Source: Acidimicrobiales bacterium (GTDB lineage: Bacteria; Actinomycetota; Acidimicrobiia; Acidimicrobiales; SKKL01). From it: a stretch of DNA of 64,000 nucleotides. Location of the stretch: positions 62,001 through 126,000 of the forward strand of contig JAXHLR010000003.1 of the NCBI GenBank assembly GCA_034521975.1, in the 5' to 3' direction. Under the pieces are notes generated by a model, which saw only the letters and a program-made list of their open reading frames with translations, searched no databases and was not told where the DNA came from. The position numbers and the translations under genes are program-made. Each line of letters begins with the position of its first letter. Positions within the stretch are counted from its first letter, which is position 1. Below are positions 47,276-55,095 of the stretch, in pieces.

Positions 47276-48872
47276 TGACCTCGTCGGCCGCGGCCTCGGG
47301 CACCTCGACGATGGCGAAGCGTTCGGTGATGCGGATGTTGCCGATGTCGCGGCCACCCAGGCTGGTCTCGTTGGCGATCGCCCCGACCAGGTCGCCCGGA
47401 CGTACCCCGGAGCTGCGCCCCAGCCCGATGTAGAGGCCGACCGTGCCCGGCGACGGACCACGCTGGGGCTGGGCACGCTTGCCCGGCCGAGGAGGGGCGG
47501 CGTGGGCTTCGGGGATCTCGACCTCGTCGTCGACGGCGCCCGACGTCTCGTGGATCAGCTTCACCGCCGCCAGCGCCACGTCCATCACATCGTGGTCGTC
47601 GGTCAGGGTCTCGACCACGACCCGGAACCGGTCGAGGTCGTCGTCGGGCAGCCGATCCTGCAGCATCTCGATCGTCCGCTCCATCTGCCGGGCCCGCAGC
47701 GCGGCGACCGTCGGCACCTTCTCGTGGTGGATGGTCTGTCTGGTGCGGTGCTCGATGGTCTGGAGCTGGCGACGCTCGCGGGGCTCGGCCAGGGTGATGG
47801 CCACCCCCTCACGGCCCGCGCGGCCGACCCGGCCGATGCGGTGCACGTAGGCATCGACCGACGCGGGGACGTCGTAGTTCACCACGTGGGTGAGCTGATC
47901 GATGTCGAGGCCCCGGGCCGCCACATCGGTGGCCACGATGAGATCGGCGGTGCCGGTCCGCAACCGGTTCATCACCCGGTCGCGCTGGGCCTGGTCCATC
48001 CCGCCGTGCAGCGCCTCGGCCCGATATCCCCGCCCGTTGAGGGTCTCGGTCAGCTCGTCGACCTCGGTGCGGGTCCGGCAGAACACGATGGCCGCGGTGG
48101 GCGACTCGACGTCGAGGATCCGCCCCAGCGCCGCCGCCTTGTGGTCACGGGTCACCACGAACGCCCGCTGGGTGACCAGGGGGGCGTCGTCACCGTCGCT
48201 CGGCGTGGAGTCGATCTGGATGCGCTCCGGGTCGCGCAGGTGCCGCCTGGCGATCGACGCGATCCGAGGCGGCAGGGTGGCCGAGAACAGCACCGTCTGC
48301 CGCTCGGTGGGCGTCGCCGCGAGGATGGCGTCGAGCTCGTCGGCAAAACCCATGTCGAGCATCTCGTCGGCCTCGTCGAGCACCAGCACCTTCAGCGTGT
48401 CCAGCGAGAGGCTCCCCCGCTGGAGGTGATCGAGCACCCGGCCCGGGGTGGCCACCACCACGTGCATGCCCCGGTTGAGCGCCGCCATCTGGCGCCCGAT
48501 GGGCTGGCCCCCGTACACCGGCATGACCTGGGCGCCGAGCTGGCGGCCGTACTTGTAGATCGCCTCCGACACCTGCACCGCCAGCTCGCGGGTCGGCACC
48601 AGCACCATCGCCACCAGCTCGACCGGTCCGCCCGTCGGGGGCAGCTGCTCGAGGATCGGCAGGGCGAAGGCCGCGGTCTTGCCGGTGCCGGTGGCCGCGC
48701 CACCGAGGAGGTCGCGGCCCGACAGCAGGACCGGGATGGCCTCACGCTGGATCGGCGTCGGCTCCTCGTAGCCGAGCCCCGCGAGCGCGTCGAGGATCTC
48801 GGGCCGCAACCCGAGCTCGGCGAAGCCGGGGGCCGGATCGGACGGGCCGGTCGTGAGAGGACCGGTCGTCAC
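47202..48872 (-). CDS. DEAD-box RNA helicase with DbpA-type RNA-binding domain
   Basis: This 556-residue helicase has the Q motif and Walker A A-T-G-T-G-K-T near residue 48, D-E-A-D, S-A-T, and the helicase C motifs I-V-A-T-D-V-A-A-R-G-L-D and H-R-I-G-R-V-G-R-A-G. The C-terminal ~75 residues (G-L-Y-I-G-L-G-R-S-S-G-V-R-P-G-D-L-V-G) form a DbpA RNA-binding domain, as in CsdA/DeaD, which remodels ribosomal and messenger RNA. GTG 48872 overlaps the upstream cyclase stop (GTGA). Its 3' end was copied in the insertion at 46.2-47.2 kb but remains intact. Confidence 0.92.
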   Translation of the reverse strand: MTTGPLTTGPSDPAPGFAELGLRPEILDALAGLGYEEPTPIQREAIPVLLSGRDLLGGAATGTGKTAAFALPILEQLPPTGGPVELVAMVLVPTRELAVQVSEAIYKYGRQLGAQVMPVYGGQPIGRQMAALNRGMHVVVATPGRVLDHLQRGSLSLDTLKVLVLDEADEMLDMGFADELDAILAATPTERQTVLFSATLPPRIASIARRHLRDPERIQIDSTPSDGDDAPLVTQRAFVVTRDHKAAALGRILDVESPTAAIVFCRTRTEVDELTETLNGRGYRAEALHGGMDQAQRDRVMNRLRTGTADLIVATDVAARGLDIDQLTHVVNYDVPASVDAYVHRIGRVGRAGREGVAITLAEPRERRQLQTIEHRTRQTIHHEKVPTVAALRARQMERTIEMLQDRLPDDDLDRFRVVVETLTDDHDVMDVALAAVKLIHETSGAVDDEVEIPEAHAAPPRPGKRAQPQRGPSPGTVGLYIGLGRSSGVRPGDLVGAIANETSLGGRDIGNIRITERFAIVEVPEAAADEVIAALGRTTIRGRRAQVRRDRDQQR

Positions 48873-49900
48873 CGGATCACCACCGCGTTGGGAGGGCTGG
48901 CCACGCCGAGACGCAGGTTGAGTGGGGCGGAGGTGAAGAACCCCTCCCAGCTGCGCTCGGCGACGCAGTCGTCGGCCAGCGGATCGAGCACGAACAGCTC
49001 GCCGATGGGGATGCCGAGCAACGGCAGCAGACGCTGGTGCACGAAGATCTCGGGCCGGCGGGCGGGGTCGTCGCGGATGGCCGCCAGCTCGTCGGCCGGG
49101 TGCACCGAGCCCGGCGGCCACACCTCCAGCGCCGGGTTGTCGGCCGCCACCGCCGCCACGTGCAGGTCCCACAGGCACTCGGCCGTGCGCTCCTCGGGGG
49201 ACAGCCCGGGGTTGCGGTGCCCCTGGGCGAGCTCGTCGCGTCGAGCCTGATCGAGGCCCTCGTACCACCCCAGCCAGCCGGTGCGAACCAGCAGCACGTC
49301 GCCCACCTCGGGCACCGTCCCCTGGGCATCGAGGGTCGCCATCAGCTCGTCGGCGCTGATGGGCTCGGACTCGTCCATCGCCAACGGGCGTCCCTGATCC
49401 TCACGCCAGCGGGCCACGTCGGCCAGGATCGCCCGACCGACCAGGCCCCGTTCGGCCCACGCATCGACACCGAGGAACCCCTCGGGAGCGCCGCCGTACC
49501 AGCCGTGCACGGGGTGACGCACATGGCGGAACCCGTCCCACTGCGACGACCCCTGGGTGTTCCAGCCGTGCAGCACGTCGTCGTGGCCGGGACCGTCGTC
49601 GACCCCGGTGACCTCGTGGCGGAACGCCGCCCGGCCGAACAGCGGAGGACCAGGGGTCGCCAGATCGGCGTTGAGGGCGAACACCTCACCCCGCTCCACC
49701 AGCGACGACGCCGCCACCGTGCGCTCGTGGGTCAACAGGTTGAGGCACCCCAGCCGGTCACCGTCGCCCCACATCCCCCACGACGAACCGTCGGGCGCGC
49801 CGTCCACCGCGGGCAGATCGGCATAGTTGGGCAGCGCGCTGTCGGCGGCGCGACGAGGTTCGCGCTGGCCCGTCCACGGCATATCGATCCGGTCACCCAT
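48869..49900 (-). CDS. Cyclase-family metal hydrolase (kynurenine formamidase-like)
   Basis: The 343-residue protein of the cyclase family has L-H-G-W-N-T-Q-G-S-S-Q-W-D-G-F-R-H near residues 109-125, a variant of the metal-binding H-x-G-T-H-x-D-x-x-x-H motif in which the first His of the pair is Gln. Such long (300+) members are often annotated as putative cyclases, and their substrates are unknown. It is transcribed divergently from a tiny ORF and an anti-sigma-like gene. TAGAGT ends 6 nt before ATG 49900, suggesting a leaderless start. The helicase follows through a GTGA overlap. Confidence 0.75.
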   Translation of the reverse strand: MGDRIDMPWTGQREPRRAADSALPNYADLPAVDGAPDGSSWGMWGDGDRLGCLNLLTHERTVAASSLVERGEVFALNADLATPGPPLFGRAAFRHEVTGVDDGPGHDDVLHGWNTQGSSQWDGFRHVRHPVHGWYGGAPEGFLGVDAWAERGLVGRAILADVARWREDQGRPLAMDESEPISADELMATLDAQGTVPEVGDVLLVRTGWLGWYEGLDQARRDELAQGHRNPGLSPEERTAECLWDLHVAAVAADNPALEVWPPGSVHPADELAAIRDDPARRPEIFVHQRLLPLLGIPIGELFVLDPLADDCVAERSWEGFFTSAPLNLRLGVASPPNAVVIR

Positions 49901-49906
49901 GCGGCG

Positions 49907-49916
49907 ACTCTACGCT
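49907..49916. promoter_or_regulatory. Overlapping divergent -10 elements
   Basis: ACTCTACGCT contains TACGCT on the plus strand (49911-49916, 7 nt before ATG 49924) and TAGAGT on the minus strand (49912-49907, 6 nt before ATG 49900). The two hexamers share two base pairs, so polymerase could use only one direction at a time. Confidence 0.5.
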
Positions 49917-49923
49917 GGGAGAA

Positions 49924-49947
49924 ATGGCCGTGGACCACCAGCAGTGA
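49924..49947 (+). CDS. Seven-codon leaderless ORF coupled to the anti-sigma-like gene
   Basis: ATG 49924 opens M-A-V-D-H-Q-Q and stops at TGA 49945-49947, overlapping GTG 49944 of the next gene as GTGA. TACGCT ends exactly 7 nt before the ATG, so ribosomes would load on this ORF at the 5' end of the message and re-initiate on the downstream GTG. Its short length and position point to a translational leader, not a functional peptide. Confidence 0.45.
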   Translation: MAVDHQQ

Positions 49948-50348
49948 GCGACAGCACACCAACAGCCCCACCACGCGACGATCACGTGCGCCTGTCACTT
50001 CCGGCGCGCCACGAGTACGCCCGCATCGCCCGCATCGGTGTTGCGGCGCTGGCGCTGCGGCTCGGCTTCACCTACCGCGAGATCGAAGACCTCCGCCTCG
50101 CGGTCGACGAGGTCCTCATCTTCCTCCTCGGATCGGACCGACCCGACGGCCGGATCACCATCCGCTACGGCACCGAACCCGGATTGCTGGCCCTGACCGC
50201 CACCGCGAGCTTCCCCACGACCCCCGACAACCCCGAGCGCGAACGGTTCGAGACCCTCATCGCCGAGCTGGTCGACACCTGGGACACCGACGAGGCGGCC
50301 GGACAGGTCACCTTCACCAAGAAGCACCGCACCGCCACCGACGACTAG
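49944..50348 (+). CDS. Anti-sigma-factor-like ATPase (HATPase_c_2, RsbW type)
   Basis: The 134-residue protein matches a minimal RsbW-type histidine-kinase-like ATPase. F-T-Y-R-E-I-E-D-L-R-L-A-V-D-E-V is the N box helix that coordinates Mg-ATP; the later G-box glycine motif is poorly conserved, so kinase activity is doubtful. Such proteins bind alternative sigma factors or anti-anti-sigma partners; none is encoded nearby. GTG 49944 is coupled to the seven-codon ORF. The protein converges with dut. Confidence 0.7.
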   Translation: MSDSTPTAPPRDDHVRLSLPARHEYARIARIGVAALALRLGFTYREIEDLRLAVDEVLIFLLGSDRPDGRITIRYGTEPGLLALTATASFPTTPDNPERERFETLIAELVDTWDTDEAAGQVTFTKKHRTATDD

Positions 50349-50370
50349 CCCGACCGCCGGACCGGCACCG

Positions 50371-50811
50371 TCAGCGGCCGGAGTGGCCGAACCCGCCTTC
50401 GCCGCGGACCGAGTCGGTGGGCAGCTCGGCCACCGGCACCCAGCCCACCTCCTCGACCGCCTGCACCACCAGCTGGGCGATGCGGTGGCCACGCACCACG
50501 TGGAAGTCGGTGGCCGGGTCGGTGTTGAGCAGCACCACCTGGAGCTCGCCCCGGTAGCCGCAGTCGATGAGGCCCGGCGCGTTGGCCACAGTGATCCCGT
50601 GTCGCAACGCCAGCCCGCTGCGGGGGAGCACGAACCCCGCATAGCCCTGCGGCAAGGCGATGGCCACCCCCGTCGGCATCAACGTCCGGCCACCACCGGC
50701 GGCCACCACCGCGTCTTCGCGGGCGTAGAGGTCGAGCCCGGCGTCGCCGTCGTGGGCGTAGGCCGGGAGGGTGAGCTCGGGGTCGAGACGTACGACCGGA
50801 ACCTGAATCAT
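50371..50811 (-). CDS. dut: Deoxyuridine triphosphatase
   Basis: This 146-residue trimeric enzyme hydrolyses dUTP to dUMP and PPi, keeping uracil out of DNA and feeding thymidylate synthesis. The five motifs are visible: D-A-G-L-D-L near 26, P-R-S-G-L-A near 64, G-L-I-D-C-G-Y-R-G-E near 79, R-G-H-R-I-A-Q-L-V and the C-terminal G-E-G-G-F-G-H-S-G-R arm. ATG 50811 has TAGCGT exactly 7 nt upstream, so the message is probably leaderless. It shares a 20-bp divergent promoter region with orn. Confidence 0.95.
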   Translation of the reverse strand: MIQVPVVRLDPELTLPAYAHDGDAGLDLYAREDAVVAAGGGRTLMPTGVAIALPQGYAGFVLPRSGLALRHGITVANAPGLIDCGYRGELQVVLLNTDPATDFHVVRGHRIAQLVVQAVEEVGWVPVAELPTDSVRGEGGFGHSGR

Positions 50812-50818
50812 CGACGCA

Positions 50819-50838
50819 ACGCTACCGGCCACTACCCT
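50819..50838. promoter_or_regulatory. Divergent leaderless promoters of dut and orn
   Basis: TAGCGT on the minus strand (50824-50819) ends 7 nt before dut ATG 50811, and TACCCT on the plus strand (50833-50838) ends 7 nt before orn ATG 50846. Only 8 nt separate the hexamers and neither gene has a Shine-Dalgarno sequence. Confidence 0.55.
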
Positions 50839-50845
50839 CGCGGTG

Positions 50846-51433
50846 ATGCTCGCCTGGATGGACCTCGAGATGACCGGACTCGACCCCGCACGCCACGTCA
50901 TCGTCGAGATCGCCACCCTCCTCACCGACGACGACCTCAACATCGTCGCCGAAGGCCCCGACCTCGTCGTCCACGCCACCGACGACGAGCTCGCCCGCAT
51001 GGACGACTACGTGCGCAACATGCACCAGCGCAGTGGGCTGCTCGAACAGATCAAGGCCTCGACCATCTCCCTCGCCGACGCCGGCGCCGCCACCCTCGAC
51101 TTCCTCAAGGCCAACATCGACGAGCCCCGCAGCGTGCCCCTCTGCGGCAACTCCATCGGCACCGACCGCCGCTTCCTCGCCATCTACCTCCCCGAGATCG
51201 AGGAGTTCCTCCACTACCGCTCGGTCGACGTCTCCACCGTCAAGGAGCTGGCCCGCCGGTGGAACCCCAGCATCCACCGCAAGGCCCCCGACAAGGCCAC
51301 CAGCCACCGGGCGCTCGACGATATCCGCGAGAGCATCGGCGAACTCGTGCACTACCGCGAGCACCTCTTCGTCGCACCCGAACAGGGCGAACCGGCCGCC
51401 ACCGATGAGGGAACCAGCCCCCCTCCCGCCTAG
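50846..51433 (+). CDS. orn: Oligoribonuclease
   Basis: This 195-residue DEDD 3'-5' exonuclease degrades 2-5-nt RNA oligomers, including pGpG from c-di-GMP turnover. Motifs: M-D-L-E-M-T-G-L-D near 5-13, C-G-N-S-I-G-T-D near 98, and H-R-A-L-D-D-I-R-E-S near 157. It has a slightly long, Glu/Pro-rich tail. GTG 50843 is adjacent, but ATG 50846 fits the 7-nt spacing from TACCCT. The MBL-fold gene follows 11 nt later. Confidence 0.95.
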   Translation: MLAWMDLEMTGLDPARHVIVEIATLLTDDDLNIVAEGPDLVVHATDDELARMDDYVRNMHQRSGLLEQIKASTISLADAGAATLDFLKANIDEPRSVPLCGNSIGTDRRFLAIYLPEIEEFLHYRSVDVSTVKELARRWNPSIHRKAPDKATSHRALDDIRESIGELVHYREHLFVAPEQGEPAATDEGTSPPPA

Positions 51434-51436
51434 CAT
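51431..51436 (+). promoter_or_regulatory. Probable -10 element of the MBL-fold gene
   Basis: TAGCAT begins inside the orn stop region and ends 8 nt before ATG 51445, with no ribosome-binding site between, so the gene may have its own leaderless message. Confidence 0.4.
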
Positions 51437-51444
51437 CGGCATTC

Positions 51445-52650
51445 ATGGGGGCACCTCACCATCACGCACACGGGCACCGCCACGGCAGCGATGAGCGCTA
51501 CGCGGGACCGCCCTCGCCGACGTCGGTGCGCGAGGAACGCCAGCCGGCCCAGGACGAGCCGGTCGAGATGGCACCCGGCATCATCCGGGTGCAGCTGCCC
51601 ATCAGCCTCCCGGGTCTCGGACACGTCAACTGCTACGTGCTACCCGACGAACGGGGCGTGACCGTCGTCGATCCGGGTCTGCCCGGTCCCCAGTCGTGGA
51701 AGCAGCTCAAGGCCCGCCTCGCCCGCGCCGACGTCCCGATCAAGCGGATCCACACCGTGGTCGTCACCCACTCGCATCCCGACCACTTCGGACAGGCCGG
51801 CCGTCTGCTCGACCGCAACGAGGCCCGGGTCATCACCCACCGCAACTTCCGCACCTTCTTCGACCCCGACGAGGAACCCGACGGGATCAGCCTCGACGAC
51901 GCCGAACCCAAGAACGCCGAGACCGGCACCTACACCGAGTCGGTGGGAGGATCCGGCCCCGCCCGAGGACCGTGGGGCGGCCCCATGCCGTGGGGCACCA
52001 TCTCGGGCGCGCAGACCTCCGGACGTCTGCGTGGCGGGCCCCGTGGCCCCGGCCGTCCACCGCTGCGGCGTCGCCTCCAGTACCGGATGATGCGCTTCGC
52101 GGGCGGTCGCATGGGTGCGGTTCCGCGCCCCACCCACCGGGTCGAAGACGCCGACCGGCTCGAGCTCGGCGGCAGGTCGTGGGTGTCGTTGCACACCCCC
52201 GGCCACACCAACGACCACCTGTGCCTCTACGACCCCGAAGCCGGCATCCTCATCTCGGGCGACCACGTGCTGCCCACCATCACCCCCCACATCTCCGGGG
52301 TCGGGCCCATCGTCGACCCCCTCCACGAGTTCTTCCGCTCCCTCGAGCGCGTCGCCGAGCTCGACGGCACGGCAACGGTCCTGCCCGCCCACGGCCTCGA
52401 GTTCGCCAACCTCGCCGAGCGGACCACCGCCATCCGCCAGCACCACGAGGAACGGCTCCAGAAGCTTCGCGACGCCTCCGCCGAGCACGGGTGGGCCACG
52501 GTCCCCCAGTACTCCGACCACCTGTTCCCGCCCCGATCGCAGGGTCAGATGGCCGACAGCGAGACCTACGCCCACCTCGAGCACCTCCGGCTCACCGGCG
52601 AGGCCAAGGTGCGCGACGACGGGGCCGACCTGCTCTACCTCATCGACTGA
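51445..52650 (+). CDS. Metallo-beta-lactamase-fold hydrolase
   Basis: The 401-residue protein has a His-rich N-terminus (H-H-H-A-H-G-H-R-H-G) that may bind metal. The MBL core has T-H-S-H-P-D-H-F-G-Q-A near residue 108, L-H-T-P-G-H-T-N-D-H near 248, and S-G-D-H-V-L-P. The C-terminal helix with A-H-G-L-E-F resembles Zn-dependent hydrolases/glyoxylases. A Gly/Arg/Pro-rich insert (about 170-215) separates the metal motifs. The substrate is unknown. Confidence 0.82.
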   Translation: MGAPHHHAHGHRHGSDERYAGPPSPTSVREERQPAQDEPVEMAPGIIRVQLPISLPGLGHVNCYVLPDERGVTVVDPGLPGPQSWKQLKARLARADVPIKRIHTVVVTHSHPDHFGQAGRLLDRNEARVITHRNFRTFFDPDEEPDGISLDDAEPKNAETGTYTESVGGSGPARGPWGGPMPWGTISGAQTSGRLRGGPRGPGRPPLRRRLQYRMMRFAGGRMGAVPRPTHRVEDADRLELGGRSWVSLHTPGHTNDHLCLYDPEAGILISGDHVLPTITPHISGVGPIVDPLHEFFRSLERVAELDGTATVLPAHGLEFANLAERTTAIRQHHEERLQKLRDASAEHGWATVPQYSDHLFPPRSQGQMADSETYAHLEHLRLTGEAKVRDDGADLLYLID

Positions 52651-52667
52651 GCTCCCGAGGAGCCGAC

Positions 52668-53388
52668 GTGAGCCCCCAACGGCGAGACAAGGACACCACC
52701 CGCCAGATCCTCCTCGAGGCCGCGTTCGAGATGATGCTCGAACAGGGCCTCGACGTGGGCTGGGGGGTGCGGGTCGCCGATGTGACCAAGCGGGTGGAGC
52801 TCACCACCGGAGCCGCCTACCAGATCTGGAACGGCTCGCGCACCAAGGACGGCATGGGTGGCCAGGACCGCTTCCACCACGACCTCGCGCTCTACGCCAT
52901 GGAACGGCTGATCTCCGAACCCGGCGCTGGCCCACACCGCAGCGGCCAGCGCCCTCGCCACCGACGGCGGGAGCCTCGAGCGGATGATCCAGACCGCCAC
53001 CGCAGCCGATTTCGAGTTGCTCTCCGATCCCGCCGAGTTCGCGCTCTACCTCGGCCTGCTCGCGGCCACCACCTCCATGCCCGAGCTCATCGACGTCGGT
53101 CGCGAGAGCTACCAGCGGATCACCGACGACCACGTCGAGCTCTACACCAAGCTGTTCGACCACTTCGGCGTCGAGATGGTGCCACCGCACACGATCAAGG
53201 ACCTCGTCGTGTCGGCGATCGCCCTCGGCGAGGGGCTCTGCCTGCGGGGCCTGGTCGACCCGAACGCGGTGCCCGACGACCACGACAGCCCCGACGGCGT
53301 CCCCGACGACGCCACGGGCCCCTGGCACCTCTTCTCGATCGGGGTGCTGGCCCTCATCCGCGGCATGACCCGCACCAGCGCCGGCTGA
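52668..53388 (+). pseudogene. TetR-family regulator gene with a frameshift
   Basis: GTG 52668 with GAGGAG upstream opens a TetR N-terminus (helix-turn-helix around residues 10-55 with V-A-D-V-T-K-R-V and G-A-A-Y-Q-I-W). The frame is lost near 52920. Reading one base over restores N-P-A-L-A-H-T-A-A-A-S-A-L and a continuous ligand-binding domain to TGA 53388. Removing one C from the CCC at 52920-52922 would give an intact ~240-residue protein. It is either a recent pseudogene or a base-call error. The convergent thioesterase gene lies 10 nt away. Confidence 0.8.
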
Positions 53389-53398
53389 ACCCCCCGGA

Positions 53399-54196
53399 TC
53401 ATCCGGCCAGGGTGAGCACCCGTCCGCTGGTGAACACCCGGCCATGGTCGGAGGCGTCGACCAACCACGTCGACAGGCCACCGCCGTCGTGGTCCTGGGC
53501 CAACAGCTCCACCGCGTCGTCGCGCTCGATGGCGTCGCGGTACTCGACCTCGGCCCGCACCGGGGCCCGCAGGTGTCGCCGGCCGGCCCGCACCTCCTCC
53601 AGCGCCGCCCACGCCACCGCATTGTTGACGTGGTCCATCACATCGAAGTCGACGAAGCGCAGCGGCCACGGCACACGGGTGACGCCGGGGTGACCGGGCG
53701 GGGGCGAGCCGTGCCGCAGCTTGGCCCGCACCCGGCGACCGGCCGCCGCCTCGGCATACAGCTCGTGGAACTGCTCGGGCAGCACCACCGGGCGACCGGT
53801 GGCCATGTCGAGGTGCACCCACACCGTGGCCGTCTCGATGTGGGCCCCCTGGTCTCCACGCACCGACACCCGGCGCTCGGCCCACCGGCCACCGATGCCG
53901 CCACAGAACGTCGCCAGCTCCAGATCCTCACGCAACCGGGCCTCGGCGTGGACCTCGACCACCGTGCGCCGCACCACCCACGCCATGTCGTCGGCCAGAC
54001 CGGCGTCGACGGTGTCGTCGTTGGACACGTCCTGGACGAAGCGGGCCAGCGCATCGAGACGGAGCCGGCCGTTGGGTGAGACATCTCCCAGGCGGACCCT
54101 GCGATCGTGGCCGAAGATGCGGCCACTGGCCGGCAGCGGCACCACCTGATCGTCGGCGTCGGGAGGACCGATCGGAGGGGCCAAGGGGGTCTCCAT
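53399..54196 (-). CDS. Acyl-ACP thioesterase (double hotdog)
   Basis: The 265-residue protein has two hotdog repeats. The first begins with R-V-R-L-G-D-V-S-P-N-G-R-L-R-L-D-A-L; the second contains R-F-V-D-F-D-V-M-D-H-V-N-N-A-V-A-W, the D-x-N/H-x-H-V-N-N substrate and catalytic region of FatA/bacterial acyl-ACP thioesterases. It would release fatty acids from ACP. ATG 54196 has TAGCGT ending 8 nt upstream, which excludes longer starts. Confidence 0.88.
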   Translation of the reverse strand: METPLAPPIGPPDADDQVVPLPASGRIFGHDRRVRLGDVSPNGRLRLDALARFVQDVSNDDTVDAGLADDMAWVVRRTVVEVHAEARLREDLELATFCGGIGGRWAERRVSVRGDQGAHIETATVWVHLDMATGRPVVLPEQFHELYAEAAAGRRVRAKLRHGSPPPGHPGVTRVPWPLRFVDFDVMDHVNNAVAWAALEEVRAGRRHLRAPVRAEVEYRDAIERDDAVELLAQDHDGGGLSTWLVDASDHGRVFTSGRVLTLAG

Positions 54197-54333
54197 CGCC
54201 CGGCACGCTACCGGCCTCGTCCACCGATCGGAAATAATCGATTGACGCTCACGCCGCGACGTGGTTTCGTGAACCTTCGGCGCACAGAGCTGCGCGACTG
54301 GTCTCGACCAGGATCGAACACCGAGGACCGACG

Positions 54334-54552
54334 ATGAAGCAGATGCTCGACGCACACACGGCAGGCCGCATGGCTCCCGTCGGCGTCGCGCGTCGCCGCG
54401 CCGGTGCCGCTGCCGGTGCCAACGGTGGCCTCGACCTCGGTATGTACCCGTGCGGGTGGCGTGCCGGCAACCGCGTGTCGATCATTCACGACTCGATCTT
54501 TGCCACCGTCACCGCGCACAAGGCCTGGCGGCCGAAGGAGTCCTCGCCCTGA
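54334..54552 (+). CDS. Small protein of unknown function, followed by a terminator
   Basis: The 72-residue protein begins M-K-Q-M-L-D-A-H-T-A-G-R-M and has an Arg/Ala-rich middle (R-R-R-A-G-A-A-A-G-A) and no membrane segment. GAGGA lies 7 nt before ATG 54334, and a perfect rho-independent terminator begins 30 nt after the stop, which together support a real transcription unit. I do not recognise the product. It could be a small basic protein, or the ORF may be incidental to a non-coding RNA. Confidence 0.5.
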   Translation: MKQMLDAHTAGRMAPVGVARRRAGAAAGANGGLDLGMYPCGWRAGNRVSIIHDSIFATVTAHKAWRPKESSP

Positions 54553-54581
54553 GTCACCACTCACACGAGGAGCAGCACTCC

Positions 54582-54620
54582 GAACGGCCGCCGGGTTCAC
54601 CCGGCGGCCGTTCTGCTTTT
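54582..54620 (+). terminator. Rho-independent terminator
   Basis: GAACGGCCGCCGGG pairs perfectly with CCCGGCGGCCGTTC around a TTCA loop (14-bp stem, 54582-54613), followed by TGCTTTT. This is the clearest intrinsic terminator in the window and separates the small gene from whiB. Confidence 0.85.
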
Positions 54621-54688
54621 CCACCGCCGCCGACGTGACCACCCCAGCAGCATCGCCCACGACCACCACGCATCCCCCGGGGACCGAC

Positions 54689-55045
54689 ATGACCACCGAA
54701 CCCACCCTCGACGACTTACAACCCGGCCTTCCCGACGAGTCCGCCGCCTGGTGGGCCGACGCCCGGTGCCGCTTCGGTGACGGATCGCTCGGCCACCTGT
54801 TCTTCTCCGAGGAGCTGCAGGACATCGCCCGGGCCAAGACCATCTGCTCGGAGTGCCCGGTCATCGCCCAGTGCCTCGAGGGCGCCCTGGACCGGCGCGA
54901 ACCATGGGGCGTCTGGGGCGGCCAGCTGTTCCTGAACGGTCGCATCCTGGCCACCAAGCGGCGCCGGGGACGTCCACCGAAGGTCCCACGCCCCGAGGAC
55001 CAGCTCCCCGTGGTGCCGATCCCCGAGCACCTCCAGAGCGCCTGA
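54689..55045 (+). CDS. WhiB-family iron-sulfur transcriptional regulator
   Basis: The 118-residue protein has the four [4Fe-4S] cysteines C27, C53, C56 and C62 in the C-x25-C-x2-C-x5-C spacing, the G-V-W-G-G turn at 74-78, and a basic K-R-R-R-G-R-P-P tail. WhiB proteins are confined to actinobacteria and bind the housekeeping sigma factor to adjust transcription. ATG 54689 was chosen because GGGGA lies at good spacing; a reading frame extending upstream runs through the terminator. Which WhiB paralogue it is cannot be decided. Confidence 0.92.
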   Translation: MTTEPTLDDLQPGLPDESAAWWADARCRFGDGSLGHLFFSEELQDIARAKTICSECPVIAQCLEGALDRREPWGVWGGQLFLNGRILATKRRRGRPPKVPRPEDQLPVVPIPEHLQSA

Positions 55046-55095
55046 ACGAACCCCGACGGGACCCGCCAACGGCGCCCCGGTACCGTGGAGCCTCG

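Noticed and set aside
53394-53406. CCGGATCATCCGG palindrome between the TetR and thioesterase genes
   Set aside because: The stem is only 6 bp with a 1-nt centre and no T run. It is too small to claim a terminator or operator.
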